From Rhodobacteraceae bacterium HLUCCO18 (lineage in GTDB: Bacteria; Pseudomonadota; Alphaproteobacteria; Rhodobacterales; Rhodobacteraceae): 64,000 nucleotides of DNA. Positions 38,598-48,426 of the stretch are shown here, piece by piece; within the stretch, counting starts at the first letter, position 1, and every line of letters starts with the position of its first letter. The DNA lies in assembly GCA_001314805.1 (NCBI GenBank), contig LJSY01000016.1, positions 1 through 64,000 on the forward strand, read 5' to 3'. Both the position numbers and the translations under genes were made by a program. The notes below the pieces were generated by a model, which was given only the letters and a program-made list of their open reading frames with translations, did not search any database and had not been told where the DNA came from.

Positions 38598-39143
38598 CTA
38601 GAGGTCCGCGCGCGCCGAGACCATGCGCATGGCGCGCTCGATGTCATGGGCGGCGCTTGCCGCCATGGAGCGGAAGACGAGCGCCACGTAGCGATCCTCG
38701 GCGGTGCGCATCAGGAGGCAGGACATGTGGGCCAGCATGGTGCGGGCGGCATGGCCGACCTCGAACACGGAGAGGCGCAGGTCGAGGGGCACGAGCCGTG
38801 CAAGGACGTCGCGCGCATCGGTCCCCGCGATCTCGACGGCGGCCCAAGCGTCGCCCTGATCCGTAAGCGCCGCGCCGGGGATCGTGACCGTGTCCTCGCT
38901 CATCACGAACCACTGGTCCAGCCCGCTCCAGACCACGCGCGCGCGATTCGCCTCGACGAAGGTGCCGACGGGCGGCAGGCGGCAGCCCACGGCCTTTTCC
39001 AGCGCCTTGGACACCGCGTCGGCCTGTCCCGAGAAGGGTGCGACGGAGGTCACGGACCTCAGCACGACCTCGGTCGCTTCGACCGTGCCGTACGACAGCG
39101 GTAGAAGCCCCTCGAAGGGCGTGCGTGCAATCAGGCTAGCCAC
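38598..39143 (-). CDS. soxG: Sarcosine oxidase gamma subunit
   Basis: A 181-residue subunit of heterotetrameric sarcosine oxidase, a GcvT-like fold without catalytic residues of its own. It contains VVWSGLDQWFVMSED and AAVEIAGTDARDVLARL, both typical of SoxG. Its start overlaps the end of soxA by eight bases. It is the last gene of soxBDAG. Confidence 0.92.
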   Translation of the reverse strand: MASLIARTPFEGLLPLSYGTVEATEVVLRSVTSVAPFSGQADAVSKALEKAVGCRLPPVGTFVEANRARVVWSGLDQWFVMSEDTVTIPGAALTDQGDAWAAVEIAGTDARDVLARLVPLDLRLSVFEVGHAARTMLAHMSCLLMRTAEDRYVALVFRSMAASAAHDIERAMRMVSARADL

Positions 39144-42066
39144 GGGCGCGTCCTCCCTCGGGGTCGAAGAATACCGGGTCGCAGACCTCGCAGAGCGTGG
39201 TCTTGTCGCGCAGGTGATCGACCATGCGCACGGTCTCGCCCATCCGCGCGCGGCCGTTCAGCAGGAACCCGAGGCCGATATGCGTCTCGAACGTTGGAGA
39301 CCACGCCACCGAGGTGATGTAGCCCTGATCGTTCACGCGCGTGGCCGCGTCGCCCTCCCGGAACAGATGCGCGCCGGCCAGAAGCGCGTTCTCCGGCTCT
39401 TTCGGCTTCAGGCCCACGAGCTGCTCGCGATGTTCCCCGGACAGGCCCGGGCGCAGCGAGGCGGTCTTGCCGATGCAGTCCTTCTTGGCCGAGACCATGC
39501 GGCCCATTCCGACATCGTCCGCCGTCACGCGGCCATGGATTTCCGAGTGGGTGATGAAGCCCTTTTCCAGCCGCAGGACATTGAGCGCCTCCATCCCGTA
39601 GGCACCGCCCCCGAGGGTCTCGGCGCGGGCCACGAGGTCCCGGAACAGCGCCTCGCCATAGCGTGACGGGATCGCGATCTCGTAGGCGTGCTCGCCCGAG
39701 AAGGAGATGCGGAAGAGGCGGCCCTTGACCCCGTGGATCATCACCTCGCCGCAGGCCATGAAGGGAAAGCTCTCGTTGTCGACGGGCTGGTCGAGGACGG
39801 AATTGATAAGGTCCCGCGCCTTGGGTCCCGCGACGGAGAACTGCGCCCATTGCTCGGTCGCGGAGATGAAGGCCACGTCCAGATCGGGCCTGAGGCACTG
39901 ATGCACGAACTCCAGATGCGTCATGACCTGCCCGGCGGCGGCGGTGGTGGTCGTCATGACATAGTGATTTTCGCCCAGCCGCGCGGTCGTGCCGTCGTCC
40001 ATCACATGCCCGTCCTCGCGCAGCATGAGGCCATAGCGCACGCGCCCCGGCTTCAGCGTGGAGAACATGTTGCAATAGACGAAATCGAGGAAGGCCGCCG
40101 CGTCCGGCCCCTGAATGTCGATCTTGCCCAGCGTCGAGACATCGACGACGCCGACCGCCTCGCGCACCATCCGCACCTCGCGGTCGCAGGACTGCCGCCA
40201 ATGGGTCTCGCCCCGTTTCGGCAGGTAGGACGGGCGGTACCATAACCCCGCGGTGATCATCGGCGCGCCCCAGGATCGCATGGCGCGGTCGGAGGTCGTG
40301 AACCGTTCCGGTGCGAAGCCCTTCGCTTCCGCACCTGCGGCCATCGCGCCGATGGAGGTGGGGATGAAGGGCGGGCGGTAGGTCGTGGTCCCGGTCTCGG
40401 GGATGCCGCGCCCCGTCGCGTCGGCCAAGAGCGCCAGCGCCGCGATGTTCGACGACTTGCCCTGATCGGGCGCCATGCCTTGCGTCGTGTAGCGCTTCAT
40501 GTGCTCGACGGAGATGAACCCCTCCTGCGCGGCGAGCCTGATGTCCTTGGTGGTCACGTCATTGGCGAAGTCGAGCCATGCGCGGCCCTTGCCTTCGACA
40601 TACCAGAGCGTGCTGCCGCTCCCAGCCTCGTCCGAGGCTTTCGGCACCGTGATGCGCGCGGTCTTGAGGCCGAGCGCCTTCAGCGCCTCGGTCGCGGCCT
40701 CCTTGCCCTGCGTCAGGCAGGCGGAGGTCGACATCGCCCCGTTGCAGGCGCCCGCCGGGATCATGCCCGGCACCGCGTTCGGCGCGGGGAGGAAGGCCTT
40801 GGCCTCGGCATCCCAGACGGGTCGCGCGCCGAGGTGACAGGTCAGGTGCACCGAAGGGTTCCAGCCGCCCGACATGGCGAGGCAATCGGTGATGATATCC
40901 TCGGTCCGCCCGCCATGGCGCACGGTGATCTCGCGCAGACCGTGGCGGCCCTTGGTGCCGATGACCTGCCCGCCCTCGATCAGCCGGTAGTCGCCCTGTT
41001 TCTCGACGCCTGTCCGACTGTCGATGACGGCGGCCACGCGCAGGCCCGCCGCCTGCATCTCCGCCGCCGTGCGGTGCGCGTCGTCGTTCGTGGCGAACAG
41101 CGTCAGGTTCCGACCCGGTGCCACGCCGTAGCGGTTGAGGTAGCTGCGCACGGCGCTGGCCAGCATGATCCCGGGTCGGTCGTTCATCGGGAAGGCGATG
41201 GGCCGCTCCAGCGCGCCAGCGGCCAGCACGGCGGTTTTCGCCCGGATGCGCCAGAAGCATTCGCGCGGCAGGTCCGGCTCGTGGGGCAGGTGCTGGCCCA
41301 CGCGCTCCAGCGCGCCGAAATTCAGATCGTCATAGACGCCGGTGACCGTGGTCCGCGTCATGATCCGGACGTTGTCCATCGCGGCGAGTTTTTCGCGCAT
41401 CTCCCCGGCCCAGACGTCGCCGGGCTTGCCGCCGATTTCCTCGCTGTCGGAAAGAAGCCGCCCGCCGATCTCGGTGTTCTCGTCGATCACGATGACGTCG
41501 GCCCCGGCCTCCGCCGCCGTGCGCGCCGCCATGAGGCCCGCGGGCCCCGCGCCGATCACCAGCACATCGCAATGGGCGAAGGCGCGTTCGTTCGCTTCGG
41601 GGCTGGCGCCCCTGGTCATCCGCCCGAGGCCGGCGGCGCGGCGGATGATCGGCTCGTAGAGGCCTTCCCAGAACGCACGCGGCCACATGAAGGTCTTGTA
41701 GTAGAACCCCGCGCCGAGGAAGGGCCACAGCAGGTCGTTGACGGCCATCAGGTCGCGGTCGAGGGGACCCATCCGGTTCTGGCTGGTGACGGTCAGCCCA
41801 TCATGGATCTCCTGCACGGTCGCGCGGACATTGGGGATCATCGCGTGGCCTTGGCCCACCTGGATCAGAGCGTTGGGCTCCTCGCTTCCGGCGGTCAGGA
41901 CGCCGCGCGGACGGTGGTACTTGAAGGACCGGCCCATGAGCCGGATGTCACGCGCCAGAAGCGCCGAGGCGACTGTGTCGCCCTTGAACCCCGTGACGGT
42001 CTTGCCGTCGAAGCTGAAGCGGACCGGCTGCGACCGGTCGATGCGTCCGCGTCCCTCAACCCGCAT
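39136..42066 (-). CDS. soxA: Sarcosine oxidase alpha subunit
   Basis: A 976-residue subunit. The N-terminal FKGDTVASALLARDI is a ferredoxin-like SoxA domain. VIGAGPAGLMAARTAAEAG binds NAD, a second dinucleotide region follows, and the last 400 residues are an aminomethyltransferase-like domain that binds tetrahydrofolate and accepts the methyl-derived carbon. The enzyme oxidises sarcosine to glycine, peroxide and methylene-tetrahydrofolate. The ATG at 42066 (MRVEGRGRID) overlaps soxD by eleven bases. Confidence 0.96.
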   Translation of the reverse strand: MRVEGRGRIDRSQPVRFSFDGKTVTGFKGDTVASALLARDIRLMGRSFKYHRPRGVLTAGSEEPNALIQVGQGHAMIPNVRATVQEIHDGLTVTSQNRMGPLDRDLMAVNDLLWPFLGAGFYYKTFMWPRAFWEGLYEPIIRRAAGLGRMTRGASPEANERAFAHCDVLVIGAGPAGLMAARTAAEAGADVIVIDENTEIGGRLLSDSEEIGGKPGDVWAGEMREKLAAMDNVRIMTRTTVTGVYDDLNFGALERVGQHLPHEPDLPRECFWRIRAKTAVLAAGALERPIAFPMNDRPGIMLASAVRSYLNRYGVAPGRNLTLFATNDDAHRTAAEMQAAGLRVAAVIDSRTGVEKQGDYRLIEGGQVIGTKGRHGLREITVRHGGRTEDIITDCLAMSGGWNPSVHLTCHLGARPVWDAEAKAFLPAPNAVPGMIPAGACNGAMSTSACLTQGKEAATEALKALGLKTARITVPKASDEAGSGSTLWYVEGKGRAWLDFANDVTTKDIRLAAQEGFISVEHMKRYTTQGMAPDQGKSSNIAALALLADATGRGIPETGTTTYRPPFIPTSIGAMAAGAEAKGFAPERFTTSDRAMRSWGAPMITAGLWYRPSYLPKRGETHWRQSCDREVRMVREAVGVVDVSTLGKIDIQGPDAAAFLDFVYCNMFSTLKPGRVRYGLMLREDGHVMDDGTTARLGENHYVMTTTTAAAGQVMTHLEFVHQCLRPDLDVAFISATEQWAQFSVAGPKARDLINSVLDQPVDNESFPFMACGEVMIHGVKGRLFRISFSGEHAYEIAIPSRYGEALFRDLVARAETLGGGAYGMEALNVLRLEKGFITHSEIHGRVTADDVGMGRMVSAKKDCIGKTASLRPGLSGEHREQLVGLKPKEPENALLAGAHLFREGDAATRVNDQGYITSVAWSPTFETHIGLGFLLNGRARMGETVRMVDHLRDKTTLCEVCDPVFFDPEGGRARG

Positions 42067-42325
42067 TGCGCGCCTCCCGGGCGAGCTGCGCCCCCAGAAC
42101 TTCATGCGTGATCGTGTTGCGCGTCACCAGAAGCCACGCCCCGCAGCCCGATCCGTGATGCCACAGCTCGCGCGTCTCGCCCGCCGGGTTCTCCCGGTTG
42201 TGGAGGTAGTCGTTCCATTCTTCCGGCGCCGCCTCGGGGTCGGGCCGGTGGAGATAGGTCTCGTGACCCTTGATGCTGAACTCGCGGATGTCGCGGGCCC
42301 CGCAGAGGGGGCAGGTGATCTGCAT
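42056..42325 (-). CDS. soxD: Sarcosine oxidase delta subunit
   Basis: An 89-residue zinc-binding subunit. CPLCGARDIREF provides two Cys, and WHHGSGCGAWLLVTRNT provides a His and Cys; these bind zinc in SoxD. The length matches the family. The start at 42325 is eleven bases after the soxB stop, and the gene overlaps soxA. The open frame continues upstream but only from here does it match the family. Confidence 0.94.
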   Translation of the reverse strand: MQITCPLCGARDIREFSIKGHETYLHRPDPEAAPEEWNDYLHNRENPAGETRELWHHGSGCGAWLLVTRNTITHEVLGAQLAREARNAG

Positions 42326-42336
42326 GTCCGTTCCCC

Positions 42337-43590
42337 CTAATGCAGGTTGTGCTGGCTGCCGGTGGCCTCTTCGTCCATCAGCCCGCGCCCGGTGGCAAAA
42401 CGGTCGAGCCGGTAGCGCGCGGCCGCCTCGTGCGGGCGGTCGGTGGCGATCAGGTGGGCGAAGGTGTGGCCCGAGCCCGGCACCGCCTTGAACCCGCCGT
42501 AGCACCAGCCGCAATTGAGGTAGAGCCCGTCGATATGGGTCTTGTCGATGATGGGCGAGCCGTCGGGCGACATGTCCATGATGCCGCCCCAGGACCGGAG
42601 CATCTTCGCCTTTCCGATCATCGGCATCAGCGTCAGGCCCGCCTCCATCACATGCTCCGCCATGGGCAAGTTTCCCCGCGCCGCATAGGATGCGTAGAAA
42701 TCGAGGTCACCGCCGAAAACCAGCCCGCCCTTGTCGGACTGGCTGATGTAGAAATGACCCATGCCGTAGGTGATGACGTTGTCGATCACCGGTTTCAGCC
42801 CCTCGGTCACGAAGGCCTGCAGGACGTGGGACTCGATCGGCAGTCGCATGCTGGCCATCGCCGCCACCTGGGAGGATCGGCCAGCCACGACGATGCCAAC
42901 CTTCTTGGCCCGGATCGCCCCGCGCGAGGTCTGCACGCCGGTGACTTTGCCGTTCTCGATATCGATGCCGGTGACTTCGCAATTCTGGATCAGGTCCACG
43001 CCGCGCCGGTCCGCCCCGCGCGCGAAGCCCCAGGCCACGGCGTCGTGCCGCGCCGTGCCACCGCGCTTGTGGTAGAGCCCGCCGAAGATTGGAAAGCGCG
43101 TCTGCTCGAAATCGAGATAGGGCACGATCTTGCGCACGCCCTCGGTGTCCAGAAGGATGGCGTCGTCGCCCTGGTTGATCATCGCGTTGCCGCGCCTTGC
43201 GTAGGCGTCGCGCTGCCCGTCGGAATGGAACAGGTTGATGATGCCCCGCTGCGAATGCATCACGTTGTAGTTGAGGTCGGCTTCCAGCCCTTCCCAAAGC
43301 TTGAGCGAATGGCTGTAGAATTCGGAGTTGCCCGGCAGGCCGTAATTGGCGCGCACGATGGTGGTGTTGCGCCCGATATTGCCGCCGCCGAGATAGCCCT
43401 TTTCCAGCACGGCGATATTGGTCAGCCCATGCTCCTTGGCGAGGTAGAAGGCCGTGGCCAGACCATGGCCGCCGCCACCGATGATGACGATGTCATAGGC
43501 GTCTTTCGGCGCCGGGTCGCGCCACGCCGGCCGCCAGCCCTTGTTGCCGGTCAGGCCCTGGGCGAGCACCGCCAAGCCGGAATACCGCAT
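42337..43590 (-). CDS. soxB: Sarcosine oxidase beta subunit
   Basis: A 417-residue flavoprotein subunit holding FAD and covalent FMN where sarcosine is oxidised. IVIIGGGGHGLATAFYLA is the dinucleotide motif, GYLGGGNIGRNTTIVRANY follows the FAD loop, and LYHKRGGTARHDAVAWG carries the His region used for FMN attachment. LNCGWCYGGFKAVPGSG is the C-terminal signature. The ATG at 43590 follows AAGGAG. It is the first gene of the operon, with a plausible promoter about 95 bases upstream. Confidence 0.96.
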   Translation of the reverse strand: MRYSGLAVLAQGLTGNKGWRPAWRDPAPKDAYDIVIIGGGGHGLATAFYLAKEHGLTNIAVLEKGYLGGGNIGRNTTIVRANYGLPGNSEFYSHSLKLWEGLEADLNYNVMHSQRGIINLFHSDGQRDAYARRGNAMINQGDDAILLDTEGVRKIVPYLDFEQTRFPIFGGLYHKRGGTARHDAVAWGFARGADRRGVDLIQNCEVTGIDIENGKVTGVQTSRGAIRAKKVGIVVAGRSSQVAAMASMRLPIESHVLQAFVTEGLKPVIDNVITYGMGHFYISQSDKGGLVFGGDLDFYASYAARGNLPMAEHVMEAGLTLMPMIGKAKMLRSWGGIMDMSPDGSPIIDKTHIDGLYLNCGWCYGGFKAVPGSGHTFAHLIATDRPHEAAARYRLDRFATGRGLMDEEATGSQHNLH

Positions 43591-43682
43591 CTGGACTCCT
43601 TCGATAACGTCATGCGCCGCGTCGTGCGCAACATCGAACGGCCCTGCGACCCGGTCGATCGCAGGCACCATCCCCGTCGGCC

Positions 43683-43711
43683 TTTATCGACCGTGACATG
43701 AAGGTTTGAAA
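43683..43711 (-). promoter_or_regulatory. Possible soxBDAG promoter
   Basis: On the minus strand TTTCAA (43706-43711) and GATAAA (43683-43688) are separated by 17 bases, giving an untranslated leader of roughly 85 bases before soxB. Found by eye. No regulator gene for betaine or sarcosine use is adjacent. Confidence 0.35.
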
Positions 43712-43778
43712 GTCCGTGGACGACAATAAATCGCCGCATGGCGACGGGGCGCCGCACGCGGCCCCGGTCCGCTTCGCG

Positions 43779-44330
43779 TCAGGAGGTCGGCGGCGATCCG
43801 TCGGGATCGAACGGCACCTGTCCGGCATAGCGCGGACGCGACAAGGTGAAGTTGTCGAACCGCGCCACTGTCAGACCGATATCGAAGGGCGCAACATAAT
43901 CCACGAAGGTTTCCACGAGGATGACGCGCTCCCCGTTGGGCATGTCGGGCAGGCGATCGACGATCGCGTCGAGGTTGGAATTGAACAGACGCGCCGCACC
44001 GTTCACGCCGTGGGACCAGTCGACATTGTAGCTGCCGTTGATCATGGCGATCTGGCTCACCCGCATCTCGACCTCGTTGGAGCCGCGGATGATGCTGTTG
44101 GACACGTCGGCCAACCCTTGAATGTCGTGGCCGAAGACCATGTTGGTCTGCCGCGACAACATGTCGGCCACCATGTAGGTCGTCTTCACGGAGGTGTTGT
44201 AGACGCGATATGCGTCGAAGAACACGAAACTGCCGACGAACGCCCAGACGAGGATCGGCGTCATGAGGACCGTCTCGAAGGCCACGGCCGCGCGCTCTTC
44301 CCGTGCAAATCGGCGGATGTATCCGATCAT
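43779..44330 (-). CDS. TadE-like pseudopilin protein
   Basis: A 183-residue protein with a short basic N-terminus, then an acidic residue and a hydrophobic helix (AFETVLMTPILVWAFVGSFVF). This E-x-x-hydrophobic pattern is typical of TadE/TadF minor pilins that enter the Flp pilus machinery. The remaining 140 residues are predicted outside the cytoplasm. It is the last of three tad-like genes on this strand and starts twelve bases after its neighbour. Confidence 0.8.
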   Translation of the reverse strand: MIGYIRRFAREERAAVAFETVLMTPILVWAFVGSFVFFDAYRVYNTSVKTTYMVADMLSRQTNMVFGHDIQGLADVSNSIIRGSNEVEMRVSQIAMINGSYNVDWSHGVNGAARLFNSNLDAIVDRLPDMPNGERVILVETFVDYVAPFDIGLTVARFDNFTLSRPRYAGQVPFDPDGSPPTS

Positions 44331-44342
44331 GGCAAGTGCCTC

Positions 44343-44879
44343 TCAGTCCGGTTCGTTGACGAAGACCGACGCGGCCAGCATGTGCAGGCCGCCGGAATCG
44401 TCACGTGTGAGATTGAGCCCGAAGCCCGAGAACGGCAGCAGCCGATCGACGATCATGCAGGCGCGCACCAGCATCAGTTGGTTGTCGGCCCCGGGATTGA
44501 AGGTGGTGCTGACGGTGGCCGACGCGTCGGCCCGTTCGATGCACATCTCCTGATTGCCCGGCACCGCGTATGTGGCCCGGTCTATCTCGCGCAGGTCGAT
44601 CGTCAGCAGGGTTTCGCAATCGGGCAGGAGCGAGGTGTTGTCGCAGATCGCGGTGCGGATTTCGGCCGGCGTGACGGTCAGGCCGTTGGCAAGCCGCAGG
44701 ATGCGCACCGCCTGGTCGAGCGTGCGCTCCATCATGACCTGGCGCGTCATGATCATCGAGGTTTCGAACACGGCGATAAAGAGGATCATGATGATCGGGA
44801 AAGTGATCACGAACTCCATCGTCGCGGTGGCGTTCTCGCGGCGAACGAACTGTTTGATGCGAAAGGAGAGATTTTGCAT
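44343..44879 (-). CDS. TadE-like pseudopilin protein
   Basis: A 178-residue protein with a TadE motif: TATMEFVITFPIIMILFIAV combines the conserved Glu and the hydrophobic helix. Three Cys in the outer part (ICDN, PDCE, MCIE) may form disulfides. It starts four bases after the end of the tadG-like gene and is clearly cotranscribed. It probably acts as a minor pilin or assembly factor for the Flp/Tad pilus, whose main genes are not in the window. Confidence 0.83.
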   Translation of the reverse strand: MQNLSFRIKQFVRRENATATMEFVITFPIIMILFIAVFETSMIMTRQVMMERTLDQAVRILRLANGLTVTPAEIRTAICDNTSLLPDCETLLTIDLREIDRATYAVPGNQEMCIERADASATVSTTFNPGADNQLMLVRACMIVDRLLPFSGFGLNLTRDDSGGLHMLAASVFVNEPD

Positions 44880-44883
44880 GGGA

Positions 44884-46407
44884 TTACTCGATCAGCCTCA
44901 ACTGGTTGATCACGCCGGCGATGGACTGGAACGCCGATTCAAGATCGGAGCCGCGCACAGGGTAGTAATGGGCCAGTGTCGAGGCACAGTTGCGCATCTC
45001 GGTCTGCGCGTTGGAATTCGCGTTGAAGGAGATGGTGAAGACAACGATGTCGTTGTCGCGCGCTTCCTGGCAGGCGGCATAGAACCGGGTGAGGTTGGTG
45101 CTCCGCCAGCTTTCCGTGACACGGCAGCCATCGCCATTGCAGTCGTCCGAGTTGTTCTGCTGGGCCAACTCCTCGGTGTGGTTGAGGAAGATGTCGTCCA
45201 CGTCGGTCGCGTTGAGCGGCGCTTCTGTCCGGTCCAGGAACCGAGGGCGCAACTGGTCGGTGATGTTGCCGTCCGTCATCAGAACGATCACCTTCAGCGT
45301 CTCGGGATCGTCGAATGGCGCGGGGCGTTCGTCGAACTGCGCCGGCATCTGACCCGCGGCGGCAAGCTGCTGCACGGCCCAGTTGCTGTCGGGGTGAAGT
45401 AGCCACAAACCCCACTGCATCCCGTAATGGGTGCCGGTGCCGTCATGAAGGCGCATCCGGTCGATGAACCCGTGCAGAGCATCGTCATCGTTGTTGAAGT
45501 ACTGTATCGCCGAGGAGGGCTCGCCCGCCGACACGTCGTCTTCCAGAGGGCACCACCCCCAATCCATGGTGAGGTTGTCGATGGCCCAGTTCATGAAATG
45601 CGGCACCTGTTCGAAGCTCTCGCCCTGCGGAATGTGCCATGTCGCGAAATCGGTGTCGTCGAAGTCGACGCAACTGGAGCGCGGGTGATCGCGCAGCACC
45701 GTCACCGTGTCGCCGTCCTCGTCGACGTAGTCGACATACATGCGGGTGCCGCCGATGAGGTCGAACATGGTCGCGCCGGGGTTGACCAGTCCGGCATAAG
45801 GCACCACCGAAATGGTTGTGGTCTCGGCGCGTTCGCCCTGAAGCATGCTGCTGATGAAGTTCCGCGCCGCCGGACGAAGCCGGTCGATCTGCGGCATGCC
45901 ATCGCTGTCGGTGAAACGCATCGAACCGGAGATGTCGAGCACGAGCGAGATCTCGACGTTCGGAATGATCTCCTCGGCGGCGCCGACCGCCGGCGAGGTC
46001 AAGACCCGCACGCCGAACATGTGCATGAAGAAGGTGCGGACCTCCAATTCGGCATACGCTTCCACGCGGCGGAAGTTGACGCCTTCTTCGACATCGACGC
46101 TCAGGCGGTAGTTTTCCAGCCCGGAGATTTCGAAATAGTTTTCGACTACTTCGACGGGATTGAGCGGCTGCAGCACCGACGCCGCGGCGAGTACTGCGCG
46201 GTCGAGGGTGTATTGCAGCTGCACACGCTGCGTCTCGTAGCGCATGATGTCTATGGCGATGCCGGCCACGGCGACCATGAGGATGAACACCATGAGCGCG
46301 AATGTGGTGATGGTGCCGTCCTCGCGGCGCATGAAACGGCCGAGGATGCGCTGGCCCAGACGGCTGCGCATGGCGAGCTCGCTCGTCGTGTTTCTGAACG
46401 CGCGCAT
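44884..46407 (-). CDS. TadG-like protein with von Willebrand A domain
   Basis: A 507-residue protein. A TadE-like N-terminal helix (TITTFALMVFILMVAVAGIA, about 31-50) anchors it. The VWA domain follows with the metal-site motif DISGSM (Asp158, Ser160, Ser162) and later VLMTDGNIT. Proteins of this type act in the envelope with the Tad pilus. The ATG at 46407 follows AAGGAG. It is the first gene of a three-gene tad-like operon and is divergent from glutamate dehydrogenase. Confidence 0.85.
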   Translation of the reverse strand: MRAFRNTTSELAMRSRLGQRILGRFMRREDGTITTFALMVFILMVAVAGIAIDIMRYETQRVQLQYTLDRAVLAAASVLQPLNPVEVVENYFEISGLENYRLSVDVEEGVNFRRVEAYAELEVRTFFMHMFGVRVLTSPAVGAAEEIIPNVEISLVLDISGSMRFTDSDGMPQIDRLRPAARNFISSMLQGERAETTTISVVPYAGLVNPGATMFDLIGGTRMYVDYVDEDGDTVTVLRDHPRSSCVDFDDTDFATWHIPQGESFEQVPHFMNWAIDNLTMDWGWCPLEDDVSAGEPSSAIQYFNNDDDALHGFIDRMRLHDGTGTHYGMQWGLWLLHPDSNWAVQQLAAAGQMPAQFDERPAPFDDPETLKVIVLMTDGNITDQLRPRFLDRTEAPLNATDVDDIFLNHTEELAQQNNSDDCNGDGCRVTESWRSTNLTRFYAACQEARDNDIVVFTISFNANSNAQTEMRNCASTLAHYYPVRGSDLESAFQSIAGVINQLRLIE

Positions 46408-46680
46408 TTGGCGCTCCTTTTTACCCGGTGTCGCGACAAGACACTTCACTGCGCCTGTCGTGCCCCCAAACCGCGGCAGAAATTGGGCGGATCATGGCTG
46501 GAAACGGGGAGTTTCTGTTTCCTGATTGGGTGTAATCCCCGGGAAATCGAGCTGTTCTTGCCGAGGGTGGAACGCAGTTAACACTTGTGTCATTGCAAGG
46601 CCCTATGCGTTTCATGGGGTGGGTCCGGGCGTAACACCCATCAACGCACCGACAGCCATCGGGCCCCGGGAGGAGGACCA

Positions 46681-48126
46681 ATGACCACGGCCACGACCAC
46701 GGCACGAACCGAGCCGAGCTTTCGGCAATCCGTCGATCTGATGTTCAACCGCGCGGCGGCGCTACTCGACCTGCCACCGGGGCTGGAGGAGAAGATCCGC
46801 GTCTGCAACGCGACCTACACGGTGCGCTTCGGCGTGCGCCTCAGGGGTGAGATCCGGACCTTCACCGGATACCGCTCGGTTCATTCCGAACACATGGAAC
46901 CGGTGAAGGGCGGCATCCGCTACGCGCCGACAGTCAACCAGGACGAGGTGGAGGCGTTGGCGGCGCTGATGACCTACAAATGCGCGCTGGTGGAGGCGCC
47001 TTTCGGCGGGTCCAAGGGCGGATTGTGCATCGATCCGCGCCATTATGAGCCGGACGAGATCGAGAAGATCACCCGGCGCTTCGCCTTCGAGCTGATCAAG
47101 CGCGACATGATCAATCCCGCCCAGAACGTGCCCGCCCCCGACATGGGCACCTCCGAGCGCGAGATGGCGGTGATCGCGGACCAGTACAACCGGATGAACA
47201 CCACCGACATCAACGCGCGCGCCTGCGTGACCGGCAAGCCGATCCATGCGGGCGGCATCCAGGGCCGGGTGGAGGCCACGGGGCGCGGCGTCCAGTACGC
47301 CTTGCAGGAGTTCTTCCGCCACCCCGAGGACGTGAAGCGCGCGAACCTGTCGGGTTCGCTCGACGGCAAGCGGGTCATCGTGCAGGGCCTTGGCAACGTC
47401 GGCTATCACGCGGCGCTGTTTCTTAGCGAGGAAGACGGCTGTCGCGTGACCCATGTGATCGAGCGCGACGGGGCGCTGGAGAATCCGGACGGGCTTGACG
47501 TGACCAGCCTGCGCGACTGGATCATGCGTCATGGCGGGGTCAAGGACTGCCCCTTCGGCACCTATCACCCCGACGGCGCGGCGGTGCTGGAGGCGGAGTG
47601 CGACATCCTCATCCCCGCGGCGCTGGAGGGGGCGATCAACCTCGGCAACGCCGAGAACATCAAGGCGCCTCTGATCATCGAGGCCGCCAACGGCCCGATC
47701 ACGGCCGGTGCCGACGAGATCCTGCGCCACAAGGGGATCGTCATCATTCCCGACCTCTACGCCAATGCGGGCGGCGTGACCGTGTCCTATTTCGAGTGGG
47801 TCAAGAACCTGTCCCATATCCGCTTCGGACGGATGCAGCGGCGGCAGGAGGAATCGCGCCATCAGCTTCTCGTGGACGAACTGGAGCGGCTCTCGGCCGA
47901 TACCGGCATCGGCTGGCAGCTCACGCCCGACTTCAAGCAGAAATACCTGAAGGGCGCGGGCGAGTTGGAGCTGGTGCGCTCGGGCCTCGACGACACGATG
48001 CGCGGCGCCTACCAGTCCATGCGCGAGATCTGGTGGGAGCGAGACGACGTCACCGACCTGCGCACGGCCGGCTTCCTCGTGGGGATCGAACGGGTCGCGA
48101 AGAGCTACCAGGAAAAGGGGATCTGA
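46681..48126 (+). CDS. gdhA: Glu/Leu/Phe/Val dehydrogenase (glutamate dehydrogenase)
   Basis: A 481-residue enzyme interconverting glutamate and 2-oxoglutarate plus ammonia. VKGGIRYAP, then ALMTYKCALVEAPFGGSKGG with the catalytic Lys, and PAPDMGTSEREM mark the catalytic domain. VIVQGLGNVGYHAALFL is the NAD(P) Rossmann motif. The ATG at 46681 follows GGGAGGAGG. Cofactor preference is not clear by eye. It has its own divergent control region facing the tad genes. Confidence 0.92.
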   Translation: MTTATTTARTEPSFRQSVDLMFNRAAALLDLPPGLEEKIRVCNATYTVRFGVRLRGEIRTFTGYRSVHSEHMEPVKGGIRYAPTVNQDEVEALAALMTYKCALVEAPFGGSKGGLCIDPRHYEPDEIEKITRRFAFELIKRDMINPAQNVPAPDMGTSEREMAVIADQYNRMNTTDINARACVTGKPIHAGGIQGRVEATGRGVQYALQEFFRHPEDVKRANLSGSLDGKRVIVQGLGNVGYHAALFLSEEDGCRVTHVIERDGALENPDGLDVTSLRDWIMRHGGVKDCPFGTYHPDGAAVLEAECDILIPAALEGAINLGNAENIKAPLIIEAANGPITAGADEILRHKGIVIIPDLYANAGGVTVSYFEWVKNLSHIRFGRMQRRQEESRHQLLVDELERLSADTGIGWQLTPDFKQKYLKGAGELELVRSGLDDTMRGAYQSMREIWWERDDVTDLRTAGFLVGIERVAKSYQEKGI

Positions 48127-48426
48127 CGGGGCAGATACGACCGGCGTGAGGCTGGAACGCAGAAAACGAAGCTTCGGAGGGCGTTTGGACGTCGGCGAGG
48201 CGGCATCTCCACAGGTTGAAGTCAACGTCCGAGTTGCGGACGAAGGAGCCACTCGCTCGTGCAATACCATCCATTGCGGGGTGCCGCAGGCGCACAAGTT
48301 CTCCCGCGTGGCACTCAAGGTGTTAGGTTAGGACGACCACTTTATCGCTAGGCGGAGCCGCGGTTGGACTGATTGCCCTTTCCAGAGTAACGCTCAGTCC
48401 ATTCACGGAGGCATTCCGCGTTTGGT
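48127..48426. other. Intergenic stretch after gdhA, no gene recognised
   Basis: Three hundred bases with no convincing gene. The composition is less GC-rich than the flanks. A spaced inverted repeat, TGGACTGA at 48365-48372 with its complement at 48394-48401, could be a weak bidirectional terminator between gdhA and tctA, but it lacks a T-run. Short open frames exist on both strands without a family match. Confidence 0.6.
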
